Assembly: GCA_945869465.1 (NCBI GenBank)
Contig: CAMBPB010000006.1
Location: 19,896 to 83,895, forward strand
DNA from: Prosthecobacter debontii
GTDB lineage: Bacteria; Verrucomicrobiota; Verrucomicrobiia; Verrucomicrobiales; Akkermansiaceae
DNA length: 64,000 bases
Reading direction: 5' to 3'
This document shows, piece after piece, positions 7,176 through 16,015 of this stretch. How positions within the stretch are numbered: the stretch's first letter is position 1; every line of letters begins with the position of its first letter. Under the pieces are notes generated by a model. It did not search any database, was not told where the DNA came from, and saw only the letters and a list, made by a program, of their open reading frames with translations. A program made the position numbers and the translations under genes.

Positions 7176-9860
7176 TTACGGATCATCGCTTCCGAGCGGC
7201 GAAACGACACCGTCCGGAGCGACCCGACAGCGGATCATCCGGGTGGCGCCGCGTTTCACGATGGCGGCGCGGGTTCCGTTCACGTGGACGGGCTGATCCT
7301 GTTTCCCGCGGATCATGAATTCGACCTCGTAAGGATTTTCCCAAGGCATTTTCAGCTTGGAGAGACGCCCTGCCGCTGTGATGTGGAAGGCGTCGCCCCG
7401 CCGCTCCAGCGAGAGGTTGATTCCATCGGTGCCGACGGCAAAGCCGTGCTCGAGATCGATGACGCCGCCGCCGGTGAAACGGGCGGCGGCGGCAAGGCCG
7501 GTGAAAATGCCCGAACATTCGCCCCAGCTCGGGTGGGTGCGCATGGCGGACTGGTTGTGGCCCTCGTGGTTGATGTTTTCGGGACCGAGGCCTAATCCGT
7601 AAAGATTTACGTGCGGATAGATGCCGTTCCCGATATGGCGCGCGTGGTGGATCAGCACGGTGCTGGCGCGCGCCGCGGAAATTCCGCGCTCGACGAGGTC
7701 CTGACGGCCGAGTTCGAGTCCATACCAGAGCAGTGGCTCAACTAACTCGCACTGTCGCGCATCAAGCCATGTGGCGGTGTCCACATTGTCCGCCGTGCAG
7801 CCGCCGAAGGGGTTGGCGGTGTAAATGTAATGCGGGTCCCAGCTCGCCTGCGAGAAGCTCAGATAGTCCACGACCTTGGCTCCGGCTTCAAGATGGGCTT
7901 TGTCGCGGGTGATTTGATAGAGTGCTTTGAATCCCTTGGCCGCCCATTCCGTGCTCAGGTTGCCGCGGATCGGAAGACCCTGCTGAGGATCCTCCGTGTA
8001 GCTGAACGGATTTTGGCCGCACGAGCTGTAAACTTCGAGGTCGATCCAGCGCTGCTGCGGGATGATTTCCTTCATCAAGTAGGCGGCGATGCGCTCGGCA
8101 CCGGCACGATAACGCGTCTCGCCGGTCACTCCCGCCATCTCTGCGAGCAACCACATCATGGCCGCCGGTTGGGCGCTGTAGTGCAATTCTGCGATCATTT
8201 TCATGTCCGCCGTGTAGTAGGACGGGATCGCGCCGCGCTCGTCGATGCGTGCCACCAAGCCGTCGGCGAACGGGCGCAGGTATTCGACGATGCGCGGATC
8301 TTTGCCACACCGTTGATGATATTCTAACAAGTGTGCGGCGGACTTGCTCATGGCGACCACGTTGTAAACCGGTGCGGTGCGGTTGAAGATGCCTTTCGCG
8401 GAGGGAGACGGACCGGAACTGCTCAGCGCCCACTGTTTGCTCGCCAGATGATAGATCAGAGGAAAAAACCCGGCATCGTTGCGGGGAGCCTCGAGGGCGA
8501 GGTTGACGATGCGTTGCCCGCGTTCCTTTAGCTGCGGCATGGCGAGTTTTTCGCCCCAATAGACCATGCCGCTGGCATCCCGGATGTTGTTCCAGAACTC
8601 GCAGTTCCACAAGGCGTCACCGAATCCCAGCACTCCCAGCGGCGACACCATGCCTCCGACCGGCTTTCCGTTCATCTCGAAATCGACGAATACGCCATGG
8701 TTCTCGTAGCCGGAGACCGGCGCCTGGATCGCGGGCGGCAAGGGCTTGGAAACCACTTCGTAAATGGTGCGGACATACTCGGCGAAGGGCATCGCGAGAT
8801 GCGGTTGGTCGCGGAACTGCTGATGCCCGTAACGCTGCCAGATGTGGCGGGTCGCGACCTGATAGGCAGTGCCCTCCGGCATGTCGGCACCGGCAAGCAG
8901 GTCGTATCCGTAGCGGATCCCGGGTTTTGATAGATGGCGGATCATCGATGCATCGTTGGTCCGTTGGTAGCGGACGTGATGCGACACCACAAAATCCATC
9001 ATGCCATAGGAAAAAACCGGCTGTTCGGTGAGACCGGACCGGGCGTTCAAATCGAGCGCCGTGGGCATGGTGTAATACTCGTCGATGATGGGCACCGAGT
9101 ATGGATTGCGAGCGACCTTTTGCGTGCGCCGGGCATCGGGCGACGGGTTGGCGTAAGCGTTGATCAGCGTCAGGTCGGGCACCATGCAGGCATACAGGCC
9201 ACCTTTCTGGAGCACGATGGCGGGCGAGTGGAATGCATGATCGCCGATCACCTGGTCGATGGCCGGGCCCGCGCGCGGGTCGTCCTTCTTGGCCGTCGGG
9301 CTGTGCACGAAATCCGGGGCACCCGGCGGCAGGAACTCCCAGGTAGAGAGGAAATAATCTAGCAGCGGCTCGCCAAGGGTCGCGGAGACATCGATATGAA
9401 CGCTCGTGCCGTCGCGGGCGATGGTCAGGATTTGTTCCGCGACGATGCGGCCTTCCACCCGACCGCTCATCTTGATCTTCACCTGCTGGTCGGTCCGGGA
9501 TGCCAGCGAGAAGCCGCTGAGGATTTCATTGGCCTGGTAACGGTGCGGGGTCACCGAGCGATCGAACAGCTTGTTGGCGGCGGGGGTTTTCGTGATGTCG
9601 GGCCGCAGCGTGCGGCAGACCGGTTGCCATTTGCCAGATGCGTCCGCCGCCAGCAGCGTGACGCTGACCGGTTGTGTGGTCTCCTGCGCCAACACGACGC
9701 CGATCCTGCCGTTGGCGACGTGGAGCTCCCCCGGTTTTTCGACAATTTTCCACTCGGCGGAGGCCGGCCGGGCAAGGACTAGGAAACCCATGGCGGTGAG
9801 CAAACCAGCCGGCCAGCGCGCACCGGCGATCGAAGTCACATAGGGAAAAATGGATTTCAT
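7176..9860 (-). CDS. Large secreted protein, alpha-toroid glycosidase-like, function unknown
   Basis: 894 residues from the start chosen here. The ORF track begins at 9962, but the ATG at 9860 gives a good signal peptide (MKSIFPYVTSIAGARWPAGLLTAMGFLVLARPASA). The first 400 residues look beta-rich; the middle and C-terminal part contains repeated helical stretches (AAMMWLLAEMAGVTGETRYRAG, RGNLSTEWAAKGFKALYQIT) like the (alpha/alpha)6 barrels of glycoside hydrolases and polysaccharide lyases. Several conserved-looking polar/aromatic stretches (SSCGQNPFSYTEDP, NPFGGCTADN) could form an active site. I cannot place it in a named family. A role in polysaccharide breakdown outside the cell is an inference from the fold impression. 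Confidence 0.8.
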   Translation of the reverse strand: MKSIFPYVTSIAGARWPAGLLTAMGFLVLARPASAEWKIVEKPGELHVANGRIGVVLAQETTQPVSVTLLAADASGKWQPVCRTLRPDITKTPAANKLFDRSVTPHRYQANEILSGFSLASRTDQQVKIKMSGRVEGRIVAEQILTIARDGTSVHIDVSATLGEPLLDYFLSTWEFLPPGAPDFVHSPTAKKDDPRAGPAIDQVIGDHAFHSPAIVLQKGGLYACMVPDLTLINAYANPSPDARRTQKVARNPYSVPIIDEYYTMPTALDLNARSGLTEQPVFSYGMMDFVVSHHVRYQRTNDASMIRHLSKPGIRYGYDLLAGADMPEGTAYQVATRHIWQRYGHQQFRDQPHLAMPFAEYVRTIYEVVSKPLPPAIQAPVSGYENHGVFVDFEMNGKPVGGMVSPLGVLGFGDALWNCEFWNNIRDASGMVYWGEKLAMPQLKERGQRIVNLALEAPRNDAGFFPLIYHLASKQWALSSSGPSPSAKGIFNRTAPVYNVVAMSKSAAHLLEYHQRCGKDPRIVEYLRPFADGLVARIDERGAIPSYYTADMKMIAELHYSAQPAAMMWLLAEMAGVTGETRYRAGAERIAAYLMKEIIPQQRWIDLEVYSSCGQNPFSYTEDPQQGLPIRGNLSTEWAAKGFKALYQITRDKAHLEAGAKVVDYLSFSQASWDPHYIYTANPFGGCTADNVDTATWLDARQCELVEPLLWYGLELGRQDLVERGISAARASTVLIHHARHIGNGIYPHVNLYGLGLGPENINHEGHNQSAMRTHPSWGECSGIFTGLAAAARFTGGGVIDLEHGFAVGTDGINLSLERRGDAFHITAAGRLSKLKMPWENPYEVEFMIRGKQDQPVHVNGTRAAIVKRGATRMIRCRVAPDGVVSPLGSDDP

Positions 9861-9958
9861 GGATTTTTTTGCTGGTGTTCCGCTGCTCAAATTCCGCGGA
9901 CAGGGCGGGTTCAGGTTGCGACGTGCGACCCATGGATGACGACTGGCTTTTTCCGATT

Positions 9959-10399
9959 TCACGGCTCAGGCTGGCGGGCTATCGGCAGCGCATAAAAATC
10001 GAATGGGTTTTCTGATGTTTTGCCCGGTCCGGACCGATGCGGCGGTTGGAGATCGGGCCAATTCGATACCAGGCGGACCACGCCGCTCCCGCACAAGAGG
10101 ATTCCATCCCATGCGACCGCCGTCTCCACCCGGCTGCCGACCCCCACCATCGCCTTGGCCTTGCCATCCAGCGTGCCGCGTTGGTCGATCTGATCCCGCA
10201 GCCGCGCCAGCAAGGTTTCGCCCGCCTGCGCGCCGTGGTTCTTCGTGAGGGTTTCCCATGCCTGCGGCGGCGTCTCCGGCACCCGGGCCAGCAGATCCAG
10301 TCCCTTGAACTGGGAAAATGTTTGGTCCGTGGTGATCATTTGAAACCCGCAACGCATGGCGAAGGCCGCCAGCCAGATGTTAACATCCGGCAGCTTCAT
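9959..10399 (-). pseudogene. Chimeric remnant: VapC-type PIN toxin ends joined to type I restriction HsdR pieces
   Basis: The 146-residue frame begins MKLPDVNIWLA, the start of a VapC PIN domain with its first catalytic Asp. It then jumps directly to what looks like the PIN C-terminus (AFAMRCGFQMITTDQTFSQF), so about 90 residues with the other catalytic acids are missing. After residue 38 the sequence changes to WETLTKNHGAQAGETLLARL and DQRGTLD, which resembles the N-terminal region of HsdR. This is followed by GKAKAMVGVGSR, which may match the later HsdR helicase region (GKAMVV..SR). No functional toxin or nuclease can result. The family matches come from memory of motifs and need a search. 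The frame starts inside the upstream antitoxin-like frame, as in vapBC operons. Confidence 0.55.
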
Positions 10400-10601
10400 G
10401 GCTCCATTCCATCTCTTGTTTCAGCAGCACTTCCGCCACTTGGTTGGCACTCAATTCCGTGCCTGCCTTTTTACAGTGAATCAATGGCAGCATCACCCGG
10501 TGCCGGGACGCTTCGCTTTGCGGACTGGGCTGCGACAGACCGCGGCGGAAAATCCCGGTGGCCACGTCGCGAAGCTTCCGGCCTTCGTGCGCAGCCGGCA
10601 A
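10380..10601 (-). pseudogene. VapB-type antitoxin remnant
   Basis: A 73-residue frame opened by a TTG codon. AAHEGRKLRDVATGIFRRGL resembles the ribbon-helix-helix/AbrB-linked region of VapB antitoxins, and PLIHCKKAGTELSANQVAEVLL resembles their C-terminal toxin-wrapping tail. The frame overlaps the PIN remnant by 20 bp, the coupling typical of vapBC. The frame runs upstream to a stop near 10638 without a good start or DNA-binding strand, and weak similarity shifts to another frame there, so the N-terminus appears frameshifted or lost. Its toxin partner is broken as well. Confidence 0.5.
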
Positions 10602-10876
10602 TTTCTGTGGCCCGCTTCGTCGGTGCGGCTTAAGATTTCAGCGGAAGCGCCGGCCGCGAAGAAGCCACGCAAGAAAGTCGGCATGCACACCGGTGGTTGG
10701 AAGAATCGCCTTCAAGTCCTGGTTGCAGTAAGCAGTGGGCCGCGACTTATCACCCATGACTCGCGAGAAGGAGATTATGAATTTGAAATCATCAGCTTTA
10801 CCTAAAGGCATTGCAGTTAGCCCCGAACCGTGGAGTTTCACCGAACGATTGCGTGGCGGGATCAGGATCTTTGAAT
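10602..10876. other. Spacer with no recognised gene
   Basis: 275 bp between the antitoxin remnant and the FN3/cyclophilin gene. Short frames on both strands (for example 10638-10841 minus) have no recognisable motif and no ribosome-binding site. The base composition is a little more AT-rich than the surrounding genes. This looks like decayed sequence belonging to the toxin-antitoxin/restriction relic. Confidence 0.5.
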
Positions 10877-13180
10877 TTAGGGTACAGTCACGGAGATGGT
10901 CTGGGAGACCGTCTGCCCATCAAGATCGATGGCGGTTACCGCGATCGTGGTTGAGCCGGCGGCGACTCCGGTGATGTCCACGTTGGTGCCATTGATCAAG
11001 GCCGTTGCAACAGCTTCATCCGCGCTGACCGCCTCATAGCGAAGAATCGGCACGGCGAGCACGGAGTTGACCTTCACCAGCAGGTTTGTATCCATTGTTG
11101 CAGGCGCCGAGGCGGCATCCATCGGCATGTCGTCCAAAGTCCTGGAGTTTCCGTCCACCGTGAGAGTATAGTCGCTGCGGGGCAGGGCGCCGATCTGGTT
11201 GACCAGAGTCATGCCGGTTCCCGCGACCCGTCCGAAGACGGTGAAACCGCCGTTCTGATAGTCGAGGTTCGGGGCGTTGCTGTCATTGAGATTCACGAAA
11301 AACTCACAGGTTGCGCTGTTTGGATCTCCGGGAGATTTGGCCATGGCTACGGTCCCGGTGAGGTTGGCGATTCCGGGTTCGTTTTGCGCCGCCGGAAAGG
11401 TCACGATCTTCGAAAAGCCCGATCCACCGTGGGTGTAGCCGCCGCCTTGGACTACGAAATTGGGAGGGCTGCGGTGGAAGAACGATCCGTCGTAACTGCC
11501 ACTTTCGGAGTAATTCAAAAAGTTATTCACCGTCTTGGGCGCGGCGAGCGGATAGAGAATGATGTCGAACGGTCCCTTGGTGGTGGTGACCCGCCGCGCG
11601 TCACTCGTGTCAGGATCGGAGAATTTGCCGGTGATGGGAACCGAAGATGTGTTTCCACCCGTCACTTCAACCGCATCAAAAGCCGCAGCAACCACCGGAG
11701 CGGCGGGCGGGCGGACAATGCGGAGAACGAGATTGCGCTTCACCACCCAACTGCCATTGAACGTGGCTTTCAACTTGACGATTTTCACGCCTTCACGGGT
11801 GGTCAGCCCGCTGATGGTTTTGGTTGCGTCGTCATATGACAGGCCGCTGGGCAGGTTGCTGACCGTTAGGGAGACCAGCTCCGCCGGATTGGAAATGCCG
11901 ATCTGATGCACAAACGACGTATTCCAGAATATCGGCGGATTGAGATCGCTGGTGATGCCCTCGCGGGTTTTCAATTGGATCACCGGCGCGAACGATGAAA
12001 AGGAGAATTGATTGAGGCCCCGCACCCGGATGTCATAGAGCGTGCCGGGTTTGAGGCCCGTCAGGTTGAATTGTTCGACATTCGCGGCCACGGTTCCGAG
12101 CACGTTGTAGGCCGTGGTCCCAGCTTCACGTCCCTGGATCTGGTATCCGGCTTCAAGGGTGGAGTTATCTTCCCAGGTCAGGCCAATGGTGGTGTCGTTG
12201 ATCACCGTTCCGAGTGGATTGGTGGGCTTTGCAAGGCTGGAGGTGGTCACCGAAGCGATTGCCGAGAAATCCGTGTAGACCTTTACCGCGCTCACGGTCC
12301 GGAAGGCCCGCAGGCGGAAATCATAGGGTGTGCCCAACGAGAATCCGTTGATCGGGGTGGTGGACGAGACGTTGGCTCCGACCTCGCCGAGGCTTGCGAA
12401 CTCGTTGGTGCCCGTCCGCCACTGGATTTCGTAACCCTCTTCCACTGAGGAACGGTCCTTCCATTTGAACGAGATGGCTCCCTCGCCATCCGCCTTGGCG
12501 ACAAACTTGGTGGGAGGTTGAAACGCTAGGGTGGTCCCCGTGGCGATGTTGCTGTAGGCGCTGTAAACGACCGGCTCGCCCTTGAATGCCCGGGTTCTGA
12601 AGGAGTAGGCGGTGGTGGGCAGGAAGCCGGCCACCGGAAAACTGAACGTGACGGACGGATTGACGTTGACAAGGAGCTGCCACGCCTCCGTCCCTATCCG
12701 ATACTCAACCTGATAGCCTGTCTCGGATGTCGAATTGTCATCCCAAGCCAAGCGAAAACTTCCGTCGTTCACGACGGCGGCCGTGCAATTGGTCGGTGGA
12801 TTGAAGGTGGAGGTCGGCAGCGAGTTCACTGTGACCACCGAGGTGTAACCCGAGAAACTCTCGGCTCCCGTTTCGCCGTTGTATGCCGCCAAGCGGAACG
12901 ACAGCGTGCTTGCGGGCAGTTCGTTGGTGATGACGACGTAGGATGTCAGGTTGGCGTAGGGCAACAGCAGGAACCGGGCCGGAGCGGCCACCGTCCCGAG
13001 CGAGACCCGGATGTCCCAGCCCTTTTCATTGGTTGCATTGTCCTTCCATTCCATGAGGAACGAATTCACTCCGAGAGTGGTCACCCGCAGGTTGGACGGA
13101 GCGGCGGGAGGTGGCAGAATTTGAGCGGAAACGGATCCGATGAATCCCAGAAGGCATGCGGCAATCGTTCGATAAATCAT
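10877..13180 (-). CDS. Secreted protein with fibronectin type III repeats and a cyclophilin domain
   Basis: 767 residues from ATG 13180, where a signal peptide begins (MIYRTIAACLLGFIGSVSAQ). The longer frame starts at 13246 with an ATGA overlap to the hemB stop and cannot be excluded. Residues about 25-400 hold four fibronectin type III repeats (APSNLRVTTLGVNSFLMEWKDN, PTNCTAAVVNDGSFRLAWDD and similar). A putative Ig-like He_PIG domain follows, then a cyclophilin domain (TTKGPFDIILYPLAAPKTV, GDPNSATCEFFVNLND, GGFTVFGRV), and a C-terminal Ig-like segment. Cyclophilins catalyse proline cis-trans isomerisation. Exported ones may fold surface proteins. Last gene of the pdxJ-acpS-hemB run. Confidence 0.87.
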   Translation of the reverse strand: MIYRTIAACLLGFIGSVSAQILPPPAAPSNLRVTTLGVNSFLMEWKDNATNEKGWDIRVSLGTVAAPARFLLLPYANLTSYVVITNELPASTLSFRLAAYNGETGAESFSGYTSVVTVNSLPTSTFNPPTNCTAAVVNDGSFRLAWDDNSTSETGYQVEYRIGTEAWQLLVNVNPSVTFSFPVAGFLPTTAYSFRTRAFKGEPVVYSAYSNIATGTTLAFQPPTKFVAKADGEGAISFKWKDRSSVEEGYEIQWRTGTNEFASLGEVGANVSSTTPINGFSLGTPYDFRLRAFRTVSAVKVYTDFSAIASVTTSSLAKPTNPLGTVINDTTIGLTWEDNSTLEAGYQIQGREAGTTAYNVLGTVAANVEQFNLTGLKPGTLYDIRVRGLNQFSFSSFAPVIQLKTREGITSDLNPPIFWNTSFVHQIGISNPAELVSLTVSNLPSGLSYDDATKTISGLTTREGVKIVKLKATFNGSWVVKRNLVLRIVRPPAAPVVAAAFDAVEVTGGNTSSVPITGKFSDPDTSDARRVTTTKGPFDIILYPLAAPKTVNNFLNYSESGSYDGSFFHRSPPNFVVQGGGYTHGGSGFSKIVTFPAAQNEPGIANLTGTVAMAKSPGDPNSATCEFFVNLNDSNAPNLDYQNGGFTVFGRVAGTGMTLVNQIGALPRSDYTLTVDGNSRTLDDMPMDAASAPATMDTNLLVKVNSVLAVPILRYEAVSADEAVATALINGTNVDITGVAAGSTTIAVTAIDLDGQTVSQTISVTVP

Positions 13181-13242
13181 GGGCTTGGCGCGGATTATGG
13201 CACCATTTTTGCACCGCGCAAAGATTTTTACCGGGGTCGGTT

Positions 13243-14226
13243 TCAATGCTCGCGAAGCCAGATCGCGGCCTGGGTGGCGAAGTAGGTGAGGATCATCGAG
13301 GCCCCCGCGCGCTTGATGGCGAGGAGTGATTCAAGGACGATGGCACGTTCGTCGAGCCATCCCCCAGCCGCCGCGCTTTTGAGCATGAGATACTCGCCGC
13401 TGACCTGATAGGCGGCGACCGGCAGCAGCGTGGTTTCGCGGACCTTGGCGATGATGTCCAAATAGAGCCCGGCGGGTTTCACCATCAATATGTCCGCGCC
13501 CTCGGCCCCGTCGAGCAGGGTCTCGCGGACGGCCTCGCGCGAGTTCGCGGGGTCCATCTGATAGGTCTTCTTGTCGCCGGCCTTTGGCGCGGAGTCGAGT
13601 GCACCGCGGAACGGCCCGTAAAAGGCGGAGGCATACTTCGCGGTGTAGCTGAGGATCGAGACATGGGTGAAATCCTCACCATCGAGCATGTCCCGGATTG
13701 CGGCGACCCTGCCGTCCATCATGTCGGACGGCGCGACGATGTCGGCTCCGGCGCGGGCATGGCAAAGCGCCTGAAGGCAAAGCACATCGACGGTTTCGTC
13801 ATTGAGAATGGTCAATTCGCCATGTGCGCCCCGGTGGACGATACCGTCGTGACCATCGGAGTTGTAGGGATCGAGCGCGACGTCGGTGATGACGCAAAGC
13901 GTGGAATGGGCGGCTTTGAGGGCTCGGATGGCGCGGGGGACGAGGCCGTTGTCGTGATGGGATTGCTCCGCGAGCGGCGACTTGAGGGCATCCTCGATCT
14001 TTGGGAAAAGCACCACGGCGGGGATGCCGAGCGCATGGGCCTCGCCCGCCTCGCGGACCAGGCTGTCCAAACACCAGCGGGTGACACCCGGCATCGAATC
14101 GATCGCCGTATCCACCGGGTCTTCGTGCAAGAACATCGGCAAAATGAAATCGGCGGGGGACAGCGTGGTCTCGCGGACCATCGAGCGGATCGCAGGGGTG
14201 CGGCGGTTGCGGCGGGGACGGTTCAT
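13243..14226 (-). CDS. hemB: Delta-aminolevulinic acid dehydratase (porphobilinogen synthase)
   Basis: Condenses two 5-aminolevulinate molecules to porphobilinogen in tetrapyrrole synthesis, in the cytoplasm. 327 residues, normal length. The Schiff-base lysine is in ADILMVKPAGLYLDI, and the second conserved lysine lies in the SYTAKYASAFYGPFR stretch. The metal site reads DVALDPYNSDGHDG, with Asp/Ala in place of the Cys triad of zinc enzymes, so this is the magnesium-type variant. It supplies haem for the oxidase and tetrapyrrole for the CbiX-like chelatase encoded in the same window. It lies 53 bp after acpS on the same strand. Confidence 0.97.
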   Translation of the reverse strand: MNRPRRNRRTPAIRSMVRETTLSPADFILPMFLHEDPVDTAIDSMPGVTRWCLDSLVREAGEAHALGIPAVVLFPKIEDALKSPLAEQSHHDNGLVPRAIRALKAAHSTLCVITDVALDPYNSDGHDGIVHRGAHGELTILNDETVDVLCLQALCHARAGADIVAPSDMMDGRVAAIRDMLDGEDFTHVSILSYTAKYASAFYGPFRGALDSAPKAGDKKTYQMDPANSREAVRETLLDGAEGADILMVKPAGLYLDIIAKVRETTLLPVAAYQVSGEYLMLKSAAAGGWLDERAIVLESLLAIKRAGASMILTYFATQAAIWLREH

Positions 14227-14279
14227 GGGGAAGAGGTTGGTGAATGGTTGCTGAGACGAGGGTTTCTAACTATCAACCC

Positions 14280-14669
14280 TCAACCCTCAACTTGCATCGC
14301 GATGGCATTGGCGGCGGCGTAGTCGCGGGCGTGGGTGAGGCTGATCATGATTTCGGCGATGCCGTTATCTTTGGAGAAACGTTCGGCGGCTCCGCAGAGG
14401 TGCAGTTTCGGCGCGCCGGCCGGATCGTGGAGGATTTCCAGATCCAACCATCCGGCGTGGCCGCCGATGCCGGTCCCGAGCGCTTTGGAAACGGCTTCCT
14501 TGGCGGCGAAACGCGCGGCGTAGTGCATCGCGGCGTCTTTCCGTGATTCGCAGTAATCCCGCTCCGCGGTAGTGAACAGGCGGGCGAGGAACGGCTCGCC
14601 GTGGCGTTGGATAGCGGAGCTGATGCGCGCCACTTCCACCACGTCGATACCGATGCCGAAAACGCGCAT
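14280..14669 (-). CDS. acpS: Holo-[acyl-carrier-protein] synthase
   Basis: Transfers 4'-phosphopantetheine from CoA to apo-ACP, activating fatty acid synthesis. 129 residues, the usual length. The GIGIDVVEVARI motif (Mg2+ Asp) and RFAAKEAVSKALG motif (Glu and Lys of the active site) are both intact. It starts 3 bp after the pdxJ stop, so the pair is translationally coupled, as in many bacteria. The spacer to hemB contains short direct repeats (ccctcaaccctcaac). Confidence 0.96.
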   Translation of the reverse strand: MRVFGIGIDVVEVARISSAIQRHGEPFLARLFTTAERDYCESRKDAAMHYAARFAAKEAVSKALGTGIGGHAGWLDLEILHDPAGAPKLHLCGAAERFSKDNGIAEIMISLTHARDYAAANAIAMQVEG

Positions 14670-14671
14670 GA

Positions 14672-15418
14672 TCAGGCGGAGTAACAGGCCATGAGATCCT
14701 TCATTTCGCGCACTGCGACACTCATGCCAACGCGCATGGCACGCGAAACGATGGTGTGGCCGATGTTGAGCTCCGCGAGGTGGGGAATGGTGAGCAAGCG
14801 GGTGATGTTAGAGTAATTGATGCCATGACCGGCATTGACTTGGAGGGCCGAAGCATGACCCTCCTTGGCGGCGGCGATCAGGCGCGCCAGTTCGGTTTCC
14901 ACGGCATCGCCCACGGCGTTTGCGAAACCACCGGTGTGTAATTCGAGCATGTCCGCGCAGGTTTTGCCCGCAGCTTCGATCTGCTTGGAATCTGGATCGA
15001 CGAACAGGCTGACCTTGATCCCAGCATCCTGCAAGCGGGCCACCACCATCCGGATTTTGTCAAAACCGGCCAACACGTCGAGACCGCCCTCGGTGGTGAT
15101 TTCCAGCCGCGATTCCGGCACCAGACAGACAAAGTCCGGCTTGAGCTTGAGTGCCATGCCGACCATTTCCTCGGTCACTCCCATCTCGAAATTGAAGGGC
15201 AGCGGCACTTCCGCGCGGATCCGCATGGCATCCGCCTGCTGCATGTGGCGGCGGTCGCTGCGGACATGGACCGTGAGTGAATCCGCACCGCCGGCGAGCG
15301 CGTCATGCCCGGCCTCCAGCGGGCTGGGTTCGGCATGCGGAGATGCCGACATTCTCGCATAGCGGGCCTGACGCAGGGTGGCGACATGATCGAGGTTGAC
15401 TCCGAGAAGCAAGGGCAT
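14672..15418 (-). CDS. pdxJ: Pyridoxine 5'-phosphate synthase
   Basis: Last step of the DXP-dependent route to vitamin B6: joins 3-amino-2-oxopropyl phosphate and 1-deoxyxylulose 5-phosphate. 248 residues. Family motifs are LGVNLDHVATLRQAR at the N-terminus, GGADSLTVHVRSDRRH, FNFEMGVTEEM (catalytic Glu), VNAGHGINYSN and ELNIGHTIVSRAM. Tandem with acpS. The PLP product is used by 5-aminolevulinate-related and many other enzymes, but no regulatory link to hemB is visible. Confidence 0.97.
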   Translation of the reverse strand: MPLLLGVNLDHVATLRQARYARMSASPHAEPSPLEAGHDALAGGADSLTVHVRSDRRHMQQADAMRIRAEVPLPFNFEMGVTEEMVGMALKLKPDFVCLVPESRLEITTEGGLDVLAGFDKIRMVVARLQDAGIKVSLFVDPDSKQIEAAGKTCADMLELHTGGFANAVGDAVETELARLIAAAKEGHASALQVNAGHGINYSNITRLLTIPHLAELNIGHTIVSRAMRVGMSVAVREMKDLMACYSA

Positions 15419-15472
15419 GCCCGTCTATAAAGATTCAGCGGGCGCCGGGCAAGTCTCTCTTGTCAGCGGAAA

Positions 15473-15901
15473 TCACGGGGGGGCCAGCAACGTGAAGGGC
15501 CAGATCGGGATGTTTCGCAAGATCCAGAAAACCATCACAATTCCGAAGAGCCACCAAGCCCCGCGCCGACCGATTTGAAATCTCACGGGCAGGGCGGTGC
15601 CTCGCATCCAGCCGATGAGTTCCAGCCCAAGCCCAAGCAATGCGGCGGAAACCAGCACCATGCCCACGGGATTGAAGCGAAATGCCTCGCCAAAACGCCC
15701 GTGCAGCGAGGCATGGGCGGCACGCGTCATGCCGCAGCCCGGGCAGTCGAGCCCCGTGAAACGATGAAATAAACACCCCGGAAACCAAGAGGCGGACGGG
15801 CCGTGGCGGTAGAGCAAACACGCCAGCAAACACGCGCTCAACCCGCCGAGTGCCAGCACCATCGCCCGGTTCCTGCGCATCGTTTCATGGAGGGGTGGCA
15901 T
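15473..15901 (-). CDS. DUF2752 membrane protein
   Basis: 142-residue protein with three to four hydrophobic segments and the DUF2752 signature FTGLDCPGCGMTRAAHASLHG at about residues 48-68 (the paired cysteines are diagnostic). The function of the family is not known. It lies 54 bp upstream of pdxJ on the same strand and may head the operon. ATG 15901 gives the longest frame; the Met at MRRNRAM (15880) is an alternative start. Confidence 0.85.
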   Translation of the reverse strand: MPPLHETMRRNRAMVLALGGLSACLLACLLYRHGPSASWFPGCLFHRFTGLDCPGCGMTRAAHASLHGRFGEAFRFNPVGMVLVSAALLGLGLELIGWMRGTALPVRFQIGRRGAWWLFGIVMVFWILRNIPIWPFTLLAPP

Positions 15902-16015
15902 GGTGTGAGAATGATCCCGATGTCCTTGCCAGTTCCGCTCTGCTCCGTAAACCTCAATTTCCCGGCCAAATCAGCATTGCCACGCCGCGGTTGGCCGATA
16001 GCCTCCGTCCCCACC

